A stretch of DNA of 13,043 nt from Acholeplasmatales bacterium (GCA_017388605.1 JAFPIE010000111.1:1-13043), one strand, 5' to 3'. Shown: positions 1 to 8,416, counted from the stretch's first letter. The notes: generated by a model not told the origin, from the sequence alone. Numbers and translations: made by a program.

Positions 1-711
1 AAATACGTAAACTTGCATGATGCATATTTATCTGTTGCAGAAGCCCTAAAGGCTGCAGGATATTATTTTTATAAAAGAATTCTTATCGATTATATTGAGT
101 CAAGTCTAATTGATAAAAGTATTGTAGAAGAAAAATTATCTAACTGTAATGGAATTATCGTACCCGGCGGATTTGGCGATAGAGGAATTGAGGGTATGCT
201 TGTTGCCATTGAATATGCAAGAATAAATAAGATTCCACTATTTGGAATCTGTCTTGGCATGCAATTGATTTGCATAGAATATGCAAGAAATGAGATAGGC
301 TATAAGGATGCAAATTCTGGAGAATTTGATAAGGAAACGAAGCATAATATTATCGATTATTTAGAAAACCAATATGATGGAATCAATATTGGAGGAACAT
401 TAAGATTAGGTTTATACGATTGCCATATCGAAGATATGGAATCAAAAACCTATAAAGCATATCAAAAGCTAGATATAAAGGAAAGACATAGACATAGATA
501 TGAGGTTAATAATAAATTCTTAGAAATATTTGATAAGGATTTAAAAATTACAGGTAGGAATTTAAAATCCAATTTAGTAGAAATTGTAGAATTAAAGAAT
601 CATCCTTGGTTTATAGGATGTCAATTTCATCCAGAATTCCTATCAAGACCTGAAAGATGTCATCCATTGTTTAAAGATTTTATTGAAGCAGCAATGCATT
701 ATAAAAAGTAG
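1..711 (+). CDS. pyrG: CTP synthase, C-terminal glutaminase part (5' end cut by window)
   Basis: The frame is open from base 1, so the gene begins left of the window. What remains is about 236 residues, nearly all of the class I glutamine amidotransferase domain. The N-terminal synthetase half is missing. CTP synthase makes CTP from UTP, ATP and glutamine in the cytoplasm. Visible motifs are HDAYLSVAEALKAAG at the domain start, the oxyanion-loop region PGGFGDRGIEG (about 163-195), GICLGMQ with the nucleophile Cys at 250-252, GGTLRLG, the family-specific ERHRHRYEVNN block, and CQFHPEFLSRP with catalytic His at 628-630 and Glu at 634-636. The glutaminase triad is therefore intact. The TAG stop lies 9 bases before the gltB ATG, so the two are very likely cotranscribed. 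One oddity is a Met in RGIEGM where I expect Lys (RGIEGK). Family assignment is firm. Confidence 0.97.
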   Translation, partial: KYVNLHDAYLSVAEALKAAGYYFYKRILIDYIESSLIDKSIVEEKLSNCNGIIVPGGFGDRGIEGMLVAIEYARINKIPLFGICLGMQLICIEYARNEIGYKDANSGEFDKETKHNIIDYLENQYDGINIGGTLRLGLYDCHIEDMESKTYKAYQKLDIKERHRHRYEVNNKFLEIFDKDLKITGRNLKSNLVEIVELKNHPWFIGCQFHPEFLSRPERCHPLFKDFIEAAMHYKK

Positions 712-714
712 GTG
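709..714 (+). promoter_or_regulatory. Ribosome binding site that sets the gltB start
   Basis: AGGTG at 710-714 sits 6 bases before the ATG at 721. An in-frame GTG at 712 is also open, but it lies inside this Shine-Dalgarno sequence and has no site of its own. ATG 721 is therefore the better start. Confidence 0.65.
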
Positions 715-720
715 ATTCGA

Positions 721-3700
721 ATGCAAGATTATGAGCAAAAACAAGGATTATATGACCCAAGCTACGAGCATGATGCTTGTGGTATTGGAGCTATTGCACA
801 AATAAAGGGTATAAAAACACATAAAACCATTAAGGATGCTTTAGATATTTTAATTCATTTAGAGCATAGAGGAGGTACTGGAGCTGAGGATAATTCCGGA
901 GATGGTGCGGGAATTTTATTTCAAATTCCTCATAAATTCTTTGAAAATGAAATTTTAGGCTTTAGCTTACCAAAGGCTTTAGATTACGCAGTAGGTCAGT
1001 TATTTTTATCCCAAAATGAGCATTTAAGAAACATAGAAATTGAACTAATTAATCAAGGATTAAAGGAAACTGGCATAGAGATTTTAGGTTATAGAAAGGT
1101 TCCTGTAGATACTAAGGATATTGGTAAAACCGCCCTAGATGCAATGCCTTATATTGCCCAGGTTTTTGTAAAAAGGCCAGAAGAAGTAAGTAGAGGCTTA
1201 GACTTTGAAAGAAGACTATATTTAGCTAGAAGAATCATAGAAAAAAAGGCTATGGAGAATAATTCTAGGTTGTATTTTTGTTCCTTCTCTTCAAAAACTA
1301 TTGTCTATAAGGGAATGCTAGTATCTACTCAGGTTAGAAATTTCTTTTTGGATTTATTAGATACAAAGGTGGAATCTGCCATTGCCCTAGTGCATTCTAG
1401 ATTCTCAACCAATACCTTCCCATCTTGGGATAGAGCTCATCCAAATCGTTTTTTGTGTCACAATGGTGAAATTAACACAATTCGTGGCAATGTCAATATG
1501 GTAAGAGCTAGAGAAGGCTTATTTAAGTCCGAATATTATGGTGAGGATTTAAATAAAATATTACCGATTATTCCAAAGGAATCAAGTGATTCTGCAATGT
1601 TTGATAATTTCTTAGAATTTATGTATTTAAATGGTAGAAGCCTAGAGGAAACCATTATGATGATGATTCCAGAGCCATACGAAAAGGATAATGAAATGGA
1701 TCCCAATTTAAAGGCATTTTATGAATTCCATTCTACCTTCCAAGAGCCTTGGGATGGTCCGGCATCTATTATATTTTCTGATGGTGTAAAGGTTGGAGCA
1801 TCCTTAGATAGAAATGGCTTAAGACCATCTAGATATTATATTACTAAAGATGATTATTTAGTCTTATTTTCTGAAACAGGCTCTTTGCCTATTGATGAGG
1901 AAAACATCGTAGAAAAGAAGAGATTAGAGCCTGGTAAAATCTTACTTGTAGATACAGAAAAGGGAAAAATAATATCTAATGATATTATAAAAAAAGATTA
2001 TTCAAATAAATATCCATATAAAAAATGGAATGAAAGAATTATTGATTTAAACAAATTACCTAAGGAAAAAGAGATAAAAAGAGAATATGATATTGATCTT
2101 TTGGAGAAAATGAATGGATATACCTATGATGATTTAATGGAATCGATTATTCCTTTTGCAGAAAAGGGAATAGAAAAGGTTGTATCTATGGGTAATGATA
2201 TTCCTCTTGCAGTATTAATGAATAAGGAATTTAATCTATTCCAATTTTTTAAGCAAAGATTTGCTCAAGTAACAAATCCACCAATTGATTCTATTCGTGA
2301 AGAAATTGTAATGTCTACGACAAATTATTTAGGTTGTGAGGGTAATTTATTAAATCCACAGGAGAATAATGCATTTCGAATTCGAATTAAAAATCCATTA
2401 TTAACTGAAGAAGAATTCTATAAAATCAGAAATGCTTATAAATATGGAATTAAAACAGAAATTGTATCCATTTCCTATGATTATAAGAATGAATCCATGG
2501 AGGATGCTCTAAATAGAATCTTTAGAGAATGTGATTTAAAAATTGATTCTGGTACATCTATTATCATTCTATCGGATAGAAATCAAAAGGGAATTGCAAT
2601 ACCTTCCTTATTAGTTTCAAGTGCGATTCACCAGCATTTAACAAAGACCTCAAGAAGAACTCATGTCTCCTTAGTTTTAGAATCTGCTGAACCAAGGGAT
2701 GTTCATCATTATGCTTGCTTAATTGGCTTTGGTATTAATGCGATTTATCCATATTTGGTTTATGAAACAATCGAATTATATACAAATAGAGGTTATATAA
2801 AGAATTCCTTTGAAAAGTCCATAAAGAATTACATTACTGGTGTGATGCATTCGATTTTAAAAATAATGGCAAAGATGGGTATTTCCACAATTCAATCCTA
2901 TAATGGAGCTCAAATCTTTGAAATTATTGGATTGAATGATGATATTGTTTCTAAATATTTTACAAATACTCCATCTCCTATTGGAGGAATTGGATTAAAG
3001 GAAATTGAAGAAAACACAATCAAGGTCTATAATAATGCCTTAAATTCGAAGAAGGATACATTAGAATCCTTAGGAACTCATGGATTTAGAAAGAACAAAA
3101 TGGAACATATTTATGATCCACTTGCCATTATGCATTTACAATATGCATGTCAAAAAGGCGACTATGAGGAATATAAGGAATTCACAAAGCTTATTGATAA
3201 AAAGGTTATAAATATAAGAAATACATTTAATTTAAAATATAATAACCCAATTTCTATTGATGATGTTGAATCTGTTGATTCTATTGTAAAAAGATTTAAA
3301 ACAGGGGCAATGTCTTATGGCTCTATATCAAAGGAAGCTCATGAATGTATGGCAATTGCGATGAATCGATTACATGCAAAATCCAATACCGGTGAGGGTG
3401 GAGAAGAAAGAGAAAGATATACTATGCTTTCCAATGGAGATTCAAAATGTAGTGCTATTAAGCAAGTGGCATCCGGTAGATTTGGTGTTACAATTGAATA
3501 TTTAACAAACGCTATTGAAATTCAAATTAAAATGGCTCAAGGAGCTAAGCCTGGTGAGGGTGGACAATTACCTGGTGCAAAGGTATTCCCATGGATTGCC
3601 AAAGCGAGAAATTCAACTCCCGGTGTATCCTTAATATCTCCACCTCCACATCATGATATTTATTCCATTGAGGATTTAGCACAATTAATTTTCGATTTAA

Positions 3701-5196
3701 AGAATGCGAATAGATGCGCAAGAATATCTGTAAAGCTAGTCTCTGAATCAGGCGTTGGTACGATTGCTGCAGGTGTTGTTAAGGCTGGTGCGAATACCAT
3801 TTTGATTTCAGGATATGATGGTGGTACTGGTGCTGCCCCAAGGACATCCATTTATAATGCGGGAATCCCTTGGGAAATTGGTTTAGCAGAAACGCATCAA
3901 ACCCTAGTTATGAATGGATTAAGGGATAGAGTAAGAATTGAAACCGATGGTAAGCTTTTAACGGGTAAGGATTTAGCGATTGCTATTTTATTAGGTGCTG
4001 AGGAGTTTGGCTTTGCAACAGGACCATTAATTGCTATGGGCTGTATAATGATGCGTGTATGTAATTTAAATACCTGCCCTGTTGGTGTTGCAACTCAGGA
4101 TGAAAAACTAAGAGCTAGATTTAAGGGTAAGCCAGAATATGTAATGAATTTTATGAAATTTATTGCAAAGGAATTAAGAGAATATATGGCTCTTTTAGGC
4201 TTTAGAACCATTGATGAAATGGTTGGGCATACAGAATTACTTGCACTAAAGGATGAATTTAAAAATAGAATTGACCCAAGAAAGATGCTATTTAATAGAG
4301 ATGTTGTCAACAAAGAGAGTATTTTTAAAGCATATAAGGCCAATGATTTATCGAATACTATAGATTATAGAGTTTTACTTCCTTTATGTAAGGATTCTAT
4401 ATTAGGTGGCTTAAGTAAAAGAATTGATATTGAAATTTCGAATGTCAATCGTTCCTTTGGTACTATGCTTTCGAATGAAATTACAAAAATTCATAAGGAT
4501 CAAGGCCTTAAGGATAATTCTATTATCATTAATGCTTACGGAAATGCTGGTAATTCCTTTGGGTGTTTATTGACTAAGGGTGTTACTATCCATGTTTATG
4601 GTGATGCAAATGATTATTTTGGTAAATCCTTATGCGGTGGTATTTTATCTGTAATTCCAATGCCAACCGCAAGCTTTAAGCCAGAAGAGAATATAATTTG
4701 CGGAAATGTAGCCTTATATGGTGCAACCTCTGGTGAGTGCTATTTCGAGGGTATTGCCGGTGAAAGATTTGCTGTAAGAAACTCTGGTGCTACTGTAGTT
4801 TCCCTAGGTTGTGGACAGCATGGGTGTGAATATATGACTGGAGGTACGGCAGTAATATTAGGCCAAATTGGTAGAAATTTTGCTGCAGGTATGAGCGGTG
4901 GAGTTGCCTATATTTATGGATTAAGCAATAAAAAATATATTAATCAAGAATTGGTTTCTATATTAGAATTAAATGATTCTGATGAATTAAAGCTAAAGGA
5001 AATACTAAAGAATCATATCCTTCATACAAATTCAAAATATGTAGATGGAATATTGAAGAATTTTAATAGGAAGGACTTCATTAAGGTGTTACCTAACGAT
5101 TATGCAAAAATAATGGAATTTATAGAACTTGCAAAGAAGAATGGATCTTTAAACCCAGAACTTGATGCATTTAATAAATTTATGGAGGTGAGATAA
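721..5196 (+). CDS. gltB: Glutamate synthase, large (alpha) subunit
   Basis: This 1491-residue protein has the usual length of bacterial GltB. It hydrolyses glutamine, channels the ammonia and reduces 2-iminoglutarate on FMN to glutamate, with electrons from GltD. The start is ATG 721, with AGGTG 6 bases upstream. The class II amidotransferase domain opens with YEHDACGIG. Cys20 is the expected N-terminal nucleophile, so a 19-residue propeptide should be cleaved. The FMN/synthase domain contains PGEGGQLPGAKV, SPPPHHDIYSIEDL and GGTGAAPRTS. The 3Fe-4S cysteines are C1108, C1114 and C1119 in CIMMRVCNLNTC. The C-terminal GXGXG beta-helix domain follows (GNAGNSFG onward). I see no frameshift and no missing key residue. 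The gene follows pyrG closely, and its TAA overlaps the gltD ATG by one base (TAATG), which suggests translational coupling. Lysine codons in its 5' part follow a strict next-base rule (see findings). Confidence 0.98.
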   Translation: MQDYEQKQGLYDPSYEHDACGIGAIAQIKGIKTHKTIKDALDILIHLEHRGGTGAEDNSGDGAGILFQIPHKFFENEILGFSLPKALDYAVGQLFLSQNEHLRNIEIELINQGLKETGIEILGYRKVPVDTKDIGKTALDAMPYIAQVFVKRPEEVSRGLDFERRLYLARRIIEKKAMENNSRLYFCSFSSKTIVYKGMLVSTQVRNFFLDLLDTKVESAIALVHSRFSTNTFPSWDRAHPNRFLCHNGEINTIRGNVNMVRAREGLFKSEYYGEDLNKILPIIPKESSDSAMFDNFLEFMYLNGRSLEETIMMMIPEPYEKDNEMDPNLKAFYEFHSTFQEPWDGPASIIFSDGVKVGASLDRNGLRPSRYYITKDDYLVLFSETGSLPIDEENIVEKKRLEPGKILLVDTEKGKIISNDIIKKDYSNKYPYKKWNERIIDLNKLPKEKEIKREYDIDLLEKMNGYTYDDLMESIIPFAEKGIEKVVSMGNDIPLAVLMNKEFNLFQFFKQRFAQVTNPPIDSIREEIVMSTTNYLGCEGNLLNPQENNAFRIRIKNPLLTEEEFYKIRNAYKYGIKTEIVSISYDYKNESMEDALNRIFRECDLKIDSGTSIIILSDRNQKGIAIPSLLVSSAIHQHLTKTSRRTHVSLVLESAEPRDVHHYACLIGFGINAIYPYLVYETIELYTNRGYIKNSFEKSIKNYITGVMHSILKIMAKMGISTIQSYNGAQIFEIIGLNDDIVSKYFTNTPSPIGGIGLKEIEENTIKVYNNALNSKKDTLESLGTHGFRKNKMEHIYDPLAIMHLQYACQKGDYEEYKEFTKLIDKKVINIRNTFNLKYNNPISIDDVESVDSIVKRFKTGAMSYGSISKEAHECMAIAMNRLHAKSNTGEGGEERERYTMLSNGDSKCSAIKQVASGRFGVTIEYLTNAIEIQIKMAQGAKPGEGGQLPGAKVFPWIAKARNSTPGVSLISPPPHHDIYSIEDLAQLIFDLKNANRCARISVKLVSESGVGTIAAGVVKAGANTILISGYDGGTGAAPRTSIYNAGIPWEIGLAETHQTLVMNGLRDRVRIETDGKLLTGKDLAIAILLGAEEFGFATGPLIAMGCIMMRVCNLNTCPVGVATQDEKLRARFKGKPEYVMNFMKFIAKELREYMALLGFRTIDEMVGHTELLALKDEFKNRIDPRKMLFNRDVVNKESIFKAYKANDLSNTIDYRVLLPLCKDSILGGLSKRIDIEISNVNRSFGTMLSNEITKIHKDQGLKDNSIIINAYGNAGNSFGCLLTKGVTIHVYGDANDYFGKSLCGGILSVIPMPTASFKPEENIICGNVALYGATSGECYFEGIAGERFAVRNSGATVVSLGCGQHGCEYMTGGTAVILGQIGRNFAAGMSGGVAYIYGLSNKKYINQELVSILELNDSDELKLKEILKNHILHTNSKYVDGILKNFNRKDFIKVLPNDYAKIMEFIELAKKNGSLNPELDAFNKFMEVR

Positions 5197-6620
5197 TGGG
5201 AAAACCTACGGGCTTTATGGAATATAATCGATTAAATAAAAAGGAATATGAGGTTTTAGATAGAATCAAAAATTTTAATGATTTTCATATCCCATTTGAT
5301 TTAAAAACACAAAAAGAGCAAGCCTCTCGCTGCATGAATTGTGGAGTTCCCTTTTGTCAATCCGCTATGAAGGTAAATAATAGAAATGTTGGATGCCCTC
5401 TAGCCAATTTAATTCCAGAATGGAATCATTTAATCTATTTGGGATTATATGAAGAGGCATATAAAAGATTAGAAATGACAGCTCCATTTCCAGAATTTAC
5501 TGGAAATGTCTGCCCTGCCCTTTGTGAGGCCTGCTGCTCATGCTCTATACATGATGAGGCAGTAGGTGTTAAGGCGAACGAACTATTCTTAATTGAGGAA
5601 GCATTCAAAAATGGTTGGATTAAGCCAAAGAAGGATATCAAAAGATGTGGCAAAAAGATTGCAGTTATAGGATCAGGCCCATCGGGATTATCCTTAGCAA
5701 AAAGATTAAATGATTTTGGCTTTACCGTAACAGTATATGAAAAAAACGATCGATTTGGTGGATTATTGATGTATGGTATTCCGAATATGAAGCTTGAAAA
5801 GCATATTATTGATAGAAGAATCCATTTATTGATGGAGGAAGGCATTGTATTCATAAAAAATACTAAAATAGGTCAAGATATAACCATAGATAAATTAAAG
5901 GAAAGCTATGATGATATCGTATTTGCTTGTGGAACGCAGGAGGCTAGAGGTCTATCCTGCACAGGAAGTGATGCAAAAGGCATTCTTTATGCAGTTGACT
6001 TTTTAAAGGAAACAACAAAAAATCTATTAGATGATAAGGAATTTACATATGATTTAAAGGGTAAAAACGTCATCATTGTTGGTGGAGGCGATACAGCAAA
6101 TGATTGCTGCGGTACTGCAGTAAGAGAAAATGCGAAATCGGTAATAGAATTAGAAATCACGAAAGAACCACCAATGGAAAATACACTTCCTTGGCCAAAT
6201 TACCCAAATAAAAAGAAAACAGACTATGGTGTTTTTGAATGTAATCAGGTATATGGTAGGGATATAAGAAGATATGAAACCACGATTGATGAGGTTATTA
6301 AGGATTCTTCGAATCATATCATTGGAGTAAATATTAAAAAGGTTGAATTTAATCAAGGTAAAATCATAGACATTCCAAATACTAAGGAATATTTAGAATG
6401 TGATTATTTAATTATTGCCATGGGCTTTTTAGGTACAAGCGATGATGATGCTACTTGCTATCAAATGAAGGTGAATCGAAATAGAATTCCATTAAAGGAT
6501 TTCAATTATGATGATCATATCTATGTTTGTGGTGATATGAAAAATGGTCAATCCTTAGTCGTTCAAGCCATAAAGGATGGAATGGATTGCGCAAATAAAA
6601 TAATAGAAAAGTATAGGTAA
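5196..6620 (+). CDS. gltD: Glutamate synthase, small (beta) subunit
   Basis: This 474-residue flavoprotein takes electrons from NAD(P)H through FAD and iron-sulfur clusters to GltB. GGAGGTG at 5184-5190 precedes the ATG that overlaps the gltB stop, so the start is secure. The N-terminal ferredoxin-like region has two cysteine groups: C46, C49, C54, C67 (RCMNCGVPFC) and C106, C110, C113/C114, C116 (CPALCEACCSC). GSGPSG at 159-164 is the FAD dinucleotide fold, followed by GGLLMYGIPNMKLEK. VGGGDTANDC, with its glycines at about 296-298, is the NAD(P)H fold. A second FAD contact, VCGDMKNGQS, lies near the C-terminus. The cysteine-dense CEACCSC stretch is richer in Cys than I expect for the family, but it keeps the ligand spacing. 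The gene lies between gltB and lysA in the same forward run, with a TAATG junction at its 3' end too. Confusion with the dihydropyrimidine dehydrogenase or NfnB relatives is unlikely because gltB is adjacent. Confidence 0.97.
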   Translation: MGKPTGFMEYNRLNKKEYEVLDRIKNFNDFHIPFDLKTQKEQASRCMNCGVPFCQSAMKVNNRNVGCPLANLIPEWNHLIYLGLYEEAYKRLEMTAPFPEFTGNVCPALCEACCSCSIHDEAVGVKANELFLIEEAFKNGWIKPKKDIKRCGKKIAVIGSGPSGLSLAKRLNDFGFTVTVYEKNDRFGGLLMYGIPNMKLEKHIIDRRIHLLMEEGIVFIKNTKIGQDITIDKLKESYDDIVFACGTQEARGLSCTGSDAKGILYAVDFLKETTKNLLDDKEFTYDLKGKNVIIVGGGDTANDCCGTAVRENAKSVIELEITKEPPMENTLPWPNYPNKKKTDYGVFECNQVYGRDIRRYETTIDEVIKDSSNHIIGVNIKKVEFNQGKIIDIPNTKEYLECDYLIIAMGFLGTSDDDATCYQMKVNRNRIPLKDFNYDDHIYVCGDMKNGQSLVVQAIKDGMDCANKIIEKYR

Positions 6621-6625
6621 TGATT

Positions 6626-7885
6626 ATGGAAAAGAAGCCATTTGTAACAAAGGAGCTTATAGAAGAAATAGTTAAAAAATACCCTACACCCTTTCATATT
6701 TATGACGAAAAGGGAATAAGAGAAAATGCGAGGAGGCTAAAAAAGGCATTCGCATGGAATAAAGGGTTTAAGGAATATTTTGCAGTAAAGGCAACACCGA
6801 ATCCATATATTTTAAAAATATTAAAGGAAGAAGGCTGTGGAGTCGATTGCTCATCCTTAACTGAATTAATGCTATCAGATATTGTAGGCTTTAAGGGAGA
6901 TGAGATTATGTTCTCATCAAATGTAACTCCAAAGGAGGATTTTAAGCTTGCAAGAGAATTAAATGCATATATAAACTTTGATGATATTACGCATATAGAT
7001 TATTTTAAGGAAATTGCACCTTTTTCAGAAACTATGTGTCTAAGATATAACCCAGGAGGAGATTTCACCTTAAATAATGAAATCATGGATACTCCTAAGG
7101 ATGCCAAATATGGCCTTACAAAGCCACAAATGAAGGAAGCTATTTTAAAGCTAAAATCCTATGGAGTTAAGCATTTTGGTATTCATTCCTTTTTAGCTTC
7201 AAACACAAAGGATAATGGATATTATCCAAAGCTTGCTTCTATATTATTTCAATTAGCTGTTGAATTAAAGAAGGAATGCGATTGTCATATTGCCTTCATT
7301 AATCTAAGCGGTGGAGTTGGAGTAGATTATAAGATAGAAGAGCCTAAGAATGATATTGAAATCATTGGGAGGGGTGTAGAAGAAGCTTATAAAGAAATCT
7401 TAGTACCAAATGGAATGGATGATGTAAAAATCTTCACAGAGCTTGGAAGATTTATGCTTGCACCCTATGGCCATTTAGTTGCTAAGGCCATTCACGAAAA
7501 GCATATTTATAAGGAATATATAGGGCTTGATGCTTGTGCGGCAAATCTAATGAGGCCAGCTATCTATGGTGCATATCACCATATTACGGTTTTAGGTAAA
7601 GAAAACGAAAAGAAGGATCATATGTATGATATTACTGGTGGTTTATGTGAAAACAATGATAAATTTGCTATTGATCGATTACTACCTAAAATAGATATTG
7701 GGGATTATCTTGTCATTCATGATACAGGTGCCCATGGCTTTTCTATGGGGTATAACTATAATGGAAAATTAAGATCGGCTGAGCTTTTACTTAAGGAAGA
7801 TCATACAGTAAAATTAATAAGAAGAAAAGAAGAGCCAAAGGATTATTTTGCAACACTAGATTTAGCTGCATTTAAGCATGAATAA
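6626..7885 (+). CDS. lysA: Diaminopimelate decarboxylase family protein
   Basis: This 419-residue fold-III PLP decarboxylase is expected to convert meso-diaminopimelate to lysine as the last step of lysine synthesis. The PLP lysine is K55 in EYFAVKATPNP. Other family blocks are the glycine loop NLSGGVGVDY, the phosphate-binding ELGRFMLAPYG, and GGLCENND with C341/E342, the cross-subunit active-site Cys-Glu pair. The usual HxHIGSQ-type helix start is replaced by GIHSFLASN (H187), as I recall from a Bacillota subgroup of LysA. Substrate specificity is therefore a little less certain, and an ornithine/lysine or carboxynorspermidine decarboxylase is a weaker alternative. The ATG at 6620 overlaps the gltD stop (TAATG), but the only Shine-Dalgarno-like AGG (6615-6617) lies 2 bases from it and 8 bases from ATG 6626. 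I therefore chose 6626; starting at 6620 would add Met-Ile. No other lysine pathway gene is in view. Confidence 0.88.
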   Translation: MEKKPFVTKELIEEIVKKYPTPFHIYDEKGIRENARRLKKAFAWNKGFKEYFAVKATPNPYILKILKEEGCGVDCSSLTELMLSDIVGFKGDEIMFSSNVTPKEDFKLARELNAYINFDDITHIDYFKEIAPFSETMCLRYNPGGDFTLNNEIMDTPKDAKYGLTKPQMKEAILKLKSYGVKHFGIHSFLASNTKDNGYYPKLASILFQLAVELKKECDCHIAFINLSGGVGVDYKIEEPKNDIEIIGRGVEEAYKEILVPNGMDDVKIFTELGRFMLAPYGHLVAKAIHEKHIYKEYIGLDACAANLMRPAIYGAYHHITVLGKENEKKDHMYDITGGLCENNDKFAIDRLLPKIDIGDYLVIHDTGAHGFSMGYNYNGKLRSAELLLKEDHTVKLIRRKEEPKDYFATLDLAAFKHE

Positions 7886-8066
7886 TGGATATGGTACTGG
7901 ATGGTGGGAAATCTTAATATTATCCATTTTAGGTATATTCTTTTTGTTTAGTGCACAGGGTGTATTATTTGCAAGATCAAATAGTAAATTTAATAAAAAA
8001 ATATGGCCTTTGGATTTAAAATTCAAAGGCCTTTGTTTTCTCTATTTTTTTAAATTTTCTGTATAA
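7878..8066 (+). CDS. Possible small membrane peptide overlapping the lysA end and the terminator
   Basis: This 62-codon frame overlaps the lysA stop by 8 bases. I do not recognise the product. Residues about 9-32 (WWEILILSILGIFFLFSAQG and on) form one strongly hydrophobic segment, followed by a basic stretch, RSNSKFNKKIWP, like a single-pass membrane peptide with a positive inside flank. Codon choice to about 8004 (TTA, AGA, GTA, AAA before non-G) looks like the neighbours. Against it, ATG 7878 has no ribosome site, and the frame passes through the terminator hairpin (8005-8031). Its stop at 8064-8066 lies beyond the T-run and inside the opposite gene. The last 20 or so residues are therefore probably not a designed protein end. 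It could be a remnant of a longer gene, a peptide made without a stop codon, or chance. Confidence 0.3.
   Translation: MNNGYGTGWWEILILSILGIFFLFSAQGVLFARSNSKFNKKIWPLDLKFKGLCFLYFFKFSV
8005..8043. terminator. Bidirectional intrinsic terminator between convergent genes
   Basis: GGCCTTTG (8005-8012) pairs with CAAAGGCC (8024-8031). Four further pairs (one G-T) close to a 3-base loop, giving a 12-bp stem. On the + strand TTTGTTTTCTCT follows. On the - strand the stem is followed by ATATTTTTTTATT (complement of 7992-8004). It can thus end both the pyrG-gltB-gltD-lysA transcript and the leftward dtxR-type transcript. Confidence 0.88.
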
Positions 8067-8416
8067 TATCTTTTAATTGCATTCCAAGAAGCATCGGATA
8101 GGTCATGCTCTAATCTACATGCATCATTCTCCGCATTTTCACTATCTACACCAAGCTTTTCTAATATATGTGTCAATATTTTATGACGTTCATAAATCTT
8201 ATTTGCTACATTCATTCCCAACTCAGTTAAATGTAGATGGTTATTCTCGTCTATAGTTATATATCCGCTTTCTCTTAATTTTTTAAGTGCGATGGATACA
8301 CTAGGCTTAGAAAAGCCAAGCTCATTTACTACATCAATCGCATGGACCTCGGGCTTTCTTTCAGAAACCATTAAAATTGCTTCAAGATAATCTTCTCCAG
8401 ATTCGAATAGTGCCAT
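8042..8416 (-). CDS. DtxR/MntR-family metal-dependent transcriptional repressor
   Basis: This 124-residue cytoplasmic DNA-binding protein should sense Mn2+ or Fe2+ and repress metal-uptake genes. It has a winged helix at about 1-65 (recognition region GFSKPSVSIALKKL, wing YITIDENNHLHLT) and the metal-binding/dimerisation helices at about 66-124. It lacks the SH3-like third domain of DtxR/IdeR, so it is MntR-sized. By alignment to Bacillus MntR, the ligand positions are D9, E12, H78, C100, E103 and H104. Five match MntR. The sixth is Cys where MntR has Glu99, as in DtxR Cys102 (ACRLEH here, ACRWEH in DtxR). The ATG at 8414-8416 is supported by GGGAGGG 8 bases upstream. It is alone on the left strand, with an extended -10 promoter and the shared terminator. 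No transporter target is in the window, so Mn versus Fe stays open and I give no gene symbol. Confidence 0.93.
   Translation of the reverse strand: MALFESGEDYLEAILMVSERKPEVHAIDVVNELGFSKPSVSIALKKLRESGYITIDENNHLHLTELGMNVANKIYERHKILTHILEKLGVDSENAENDACRLEHDLSDASWNAIKRYYTENLKK

Noticed and set aside
5435..5854. 139-codon minus-strand frame inside gltD
   Set aside because: It is a shadow of a clearly coding gene, with no ribosome site and no recognisable domain. The same holds for the minus frames at 90-275, 3660-3851, 4095-4343, 6150-6356 and 12109-12300.
6931..6940. Perfect Shine-Dalgarno-like AAAGGAGGAT inside lysA
   Set aside because: No start codon with a useful open frame follows at the right distance. 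It is explained by the Pro-Lys-Glu-Asp coding sequence.
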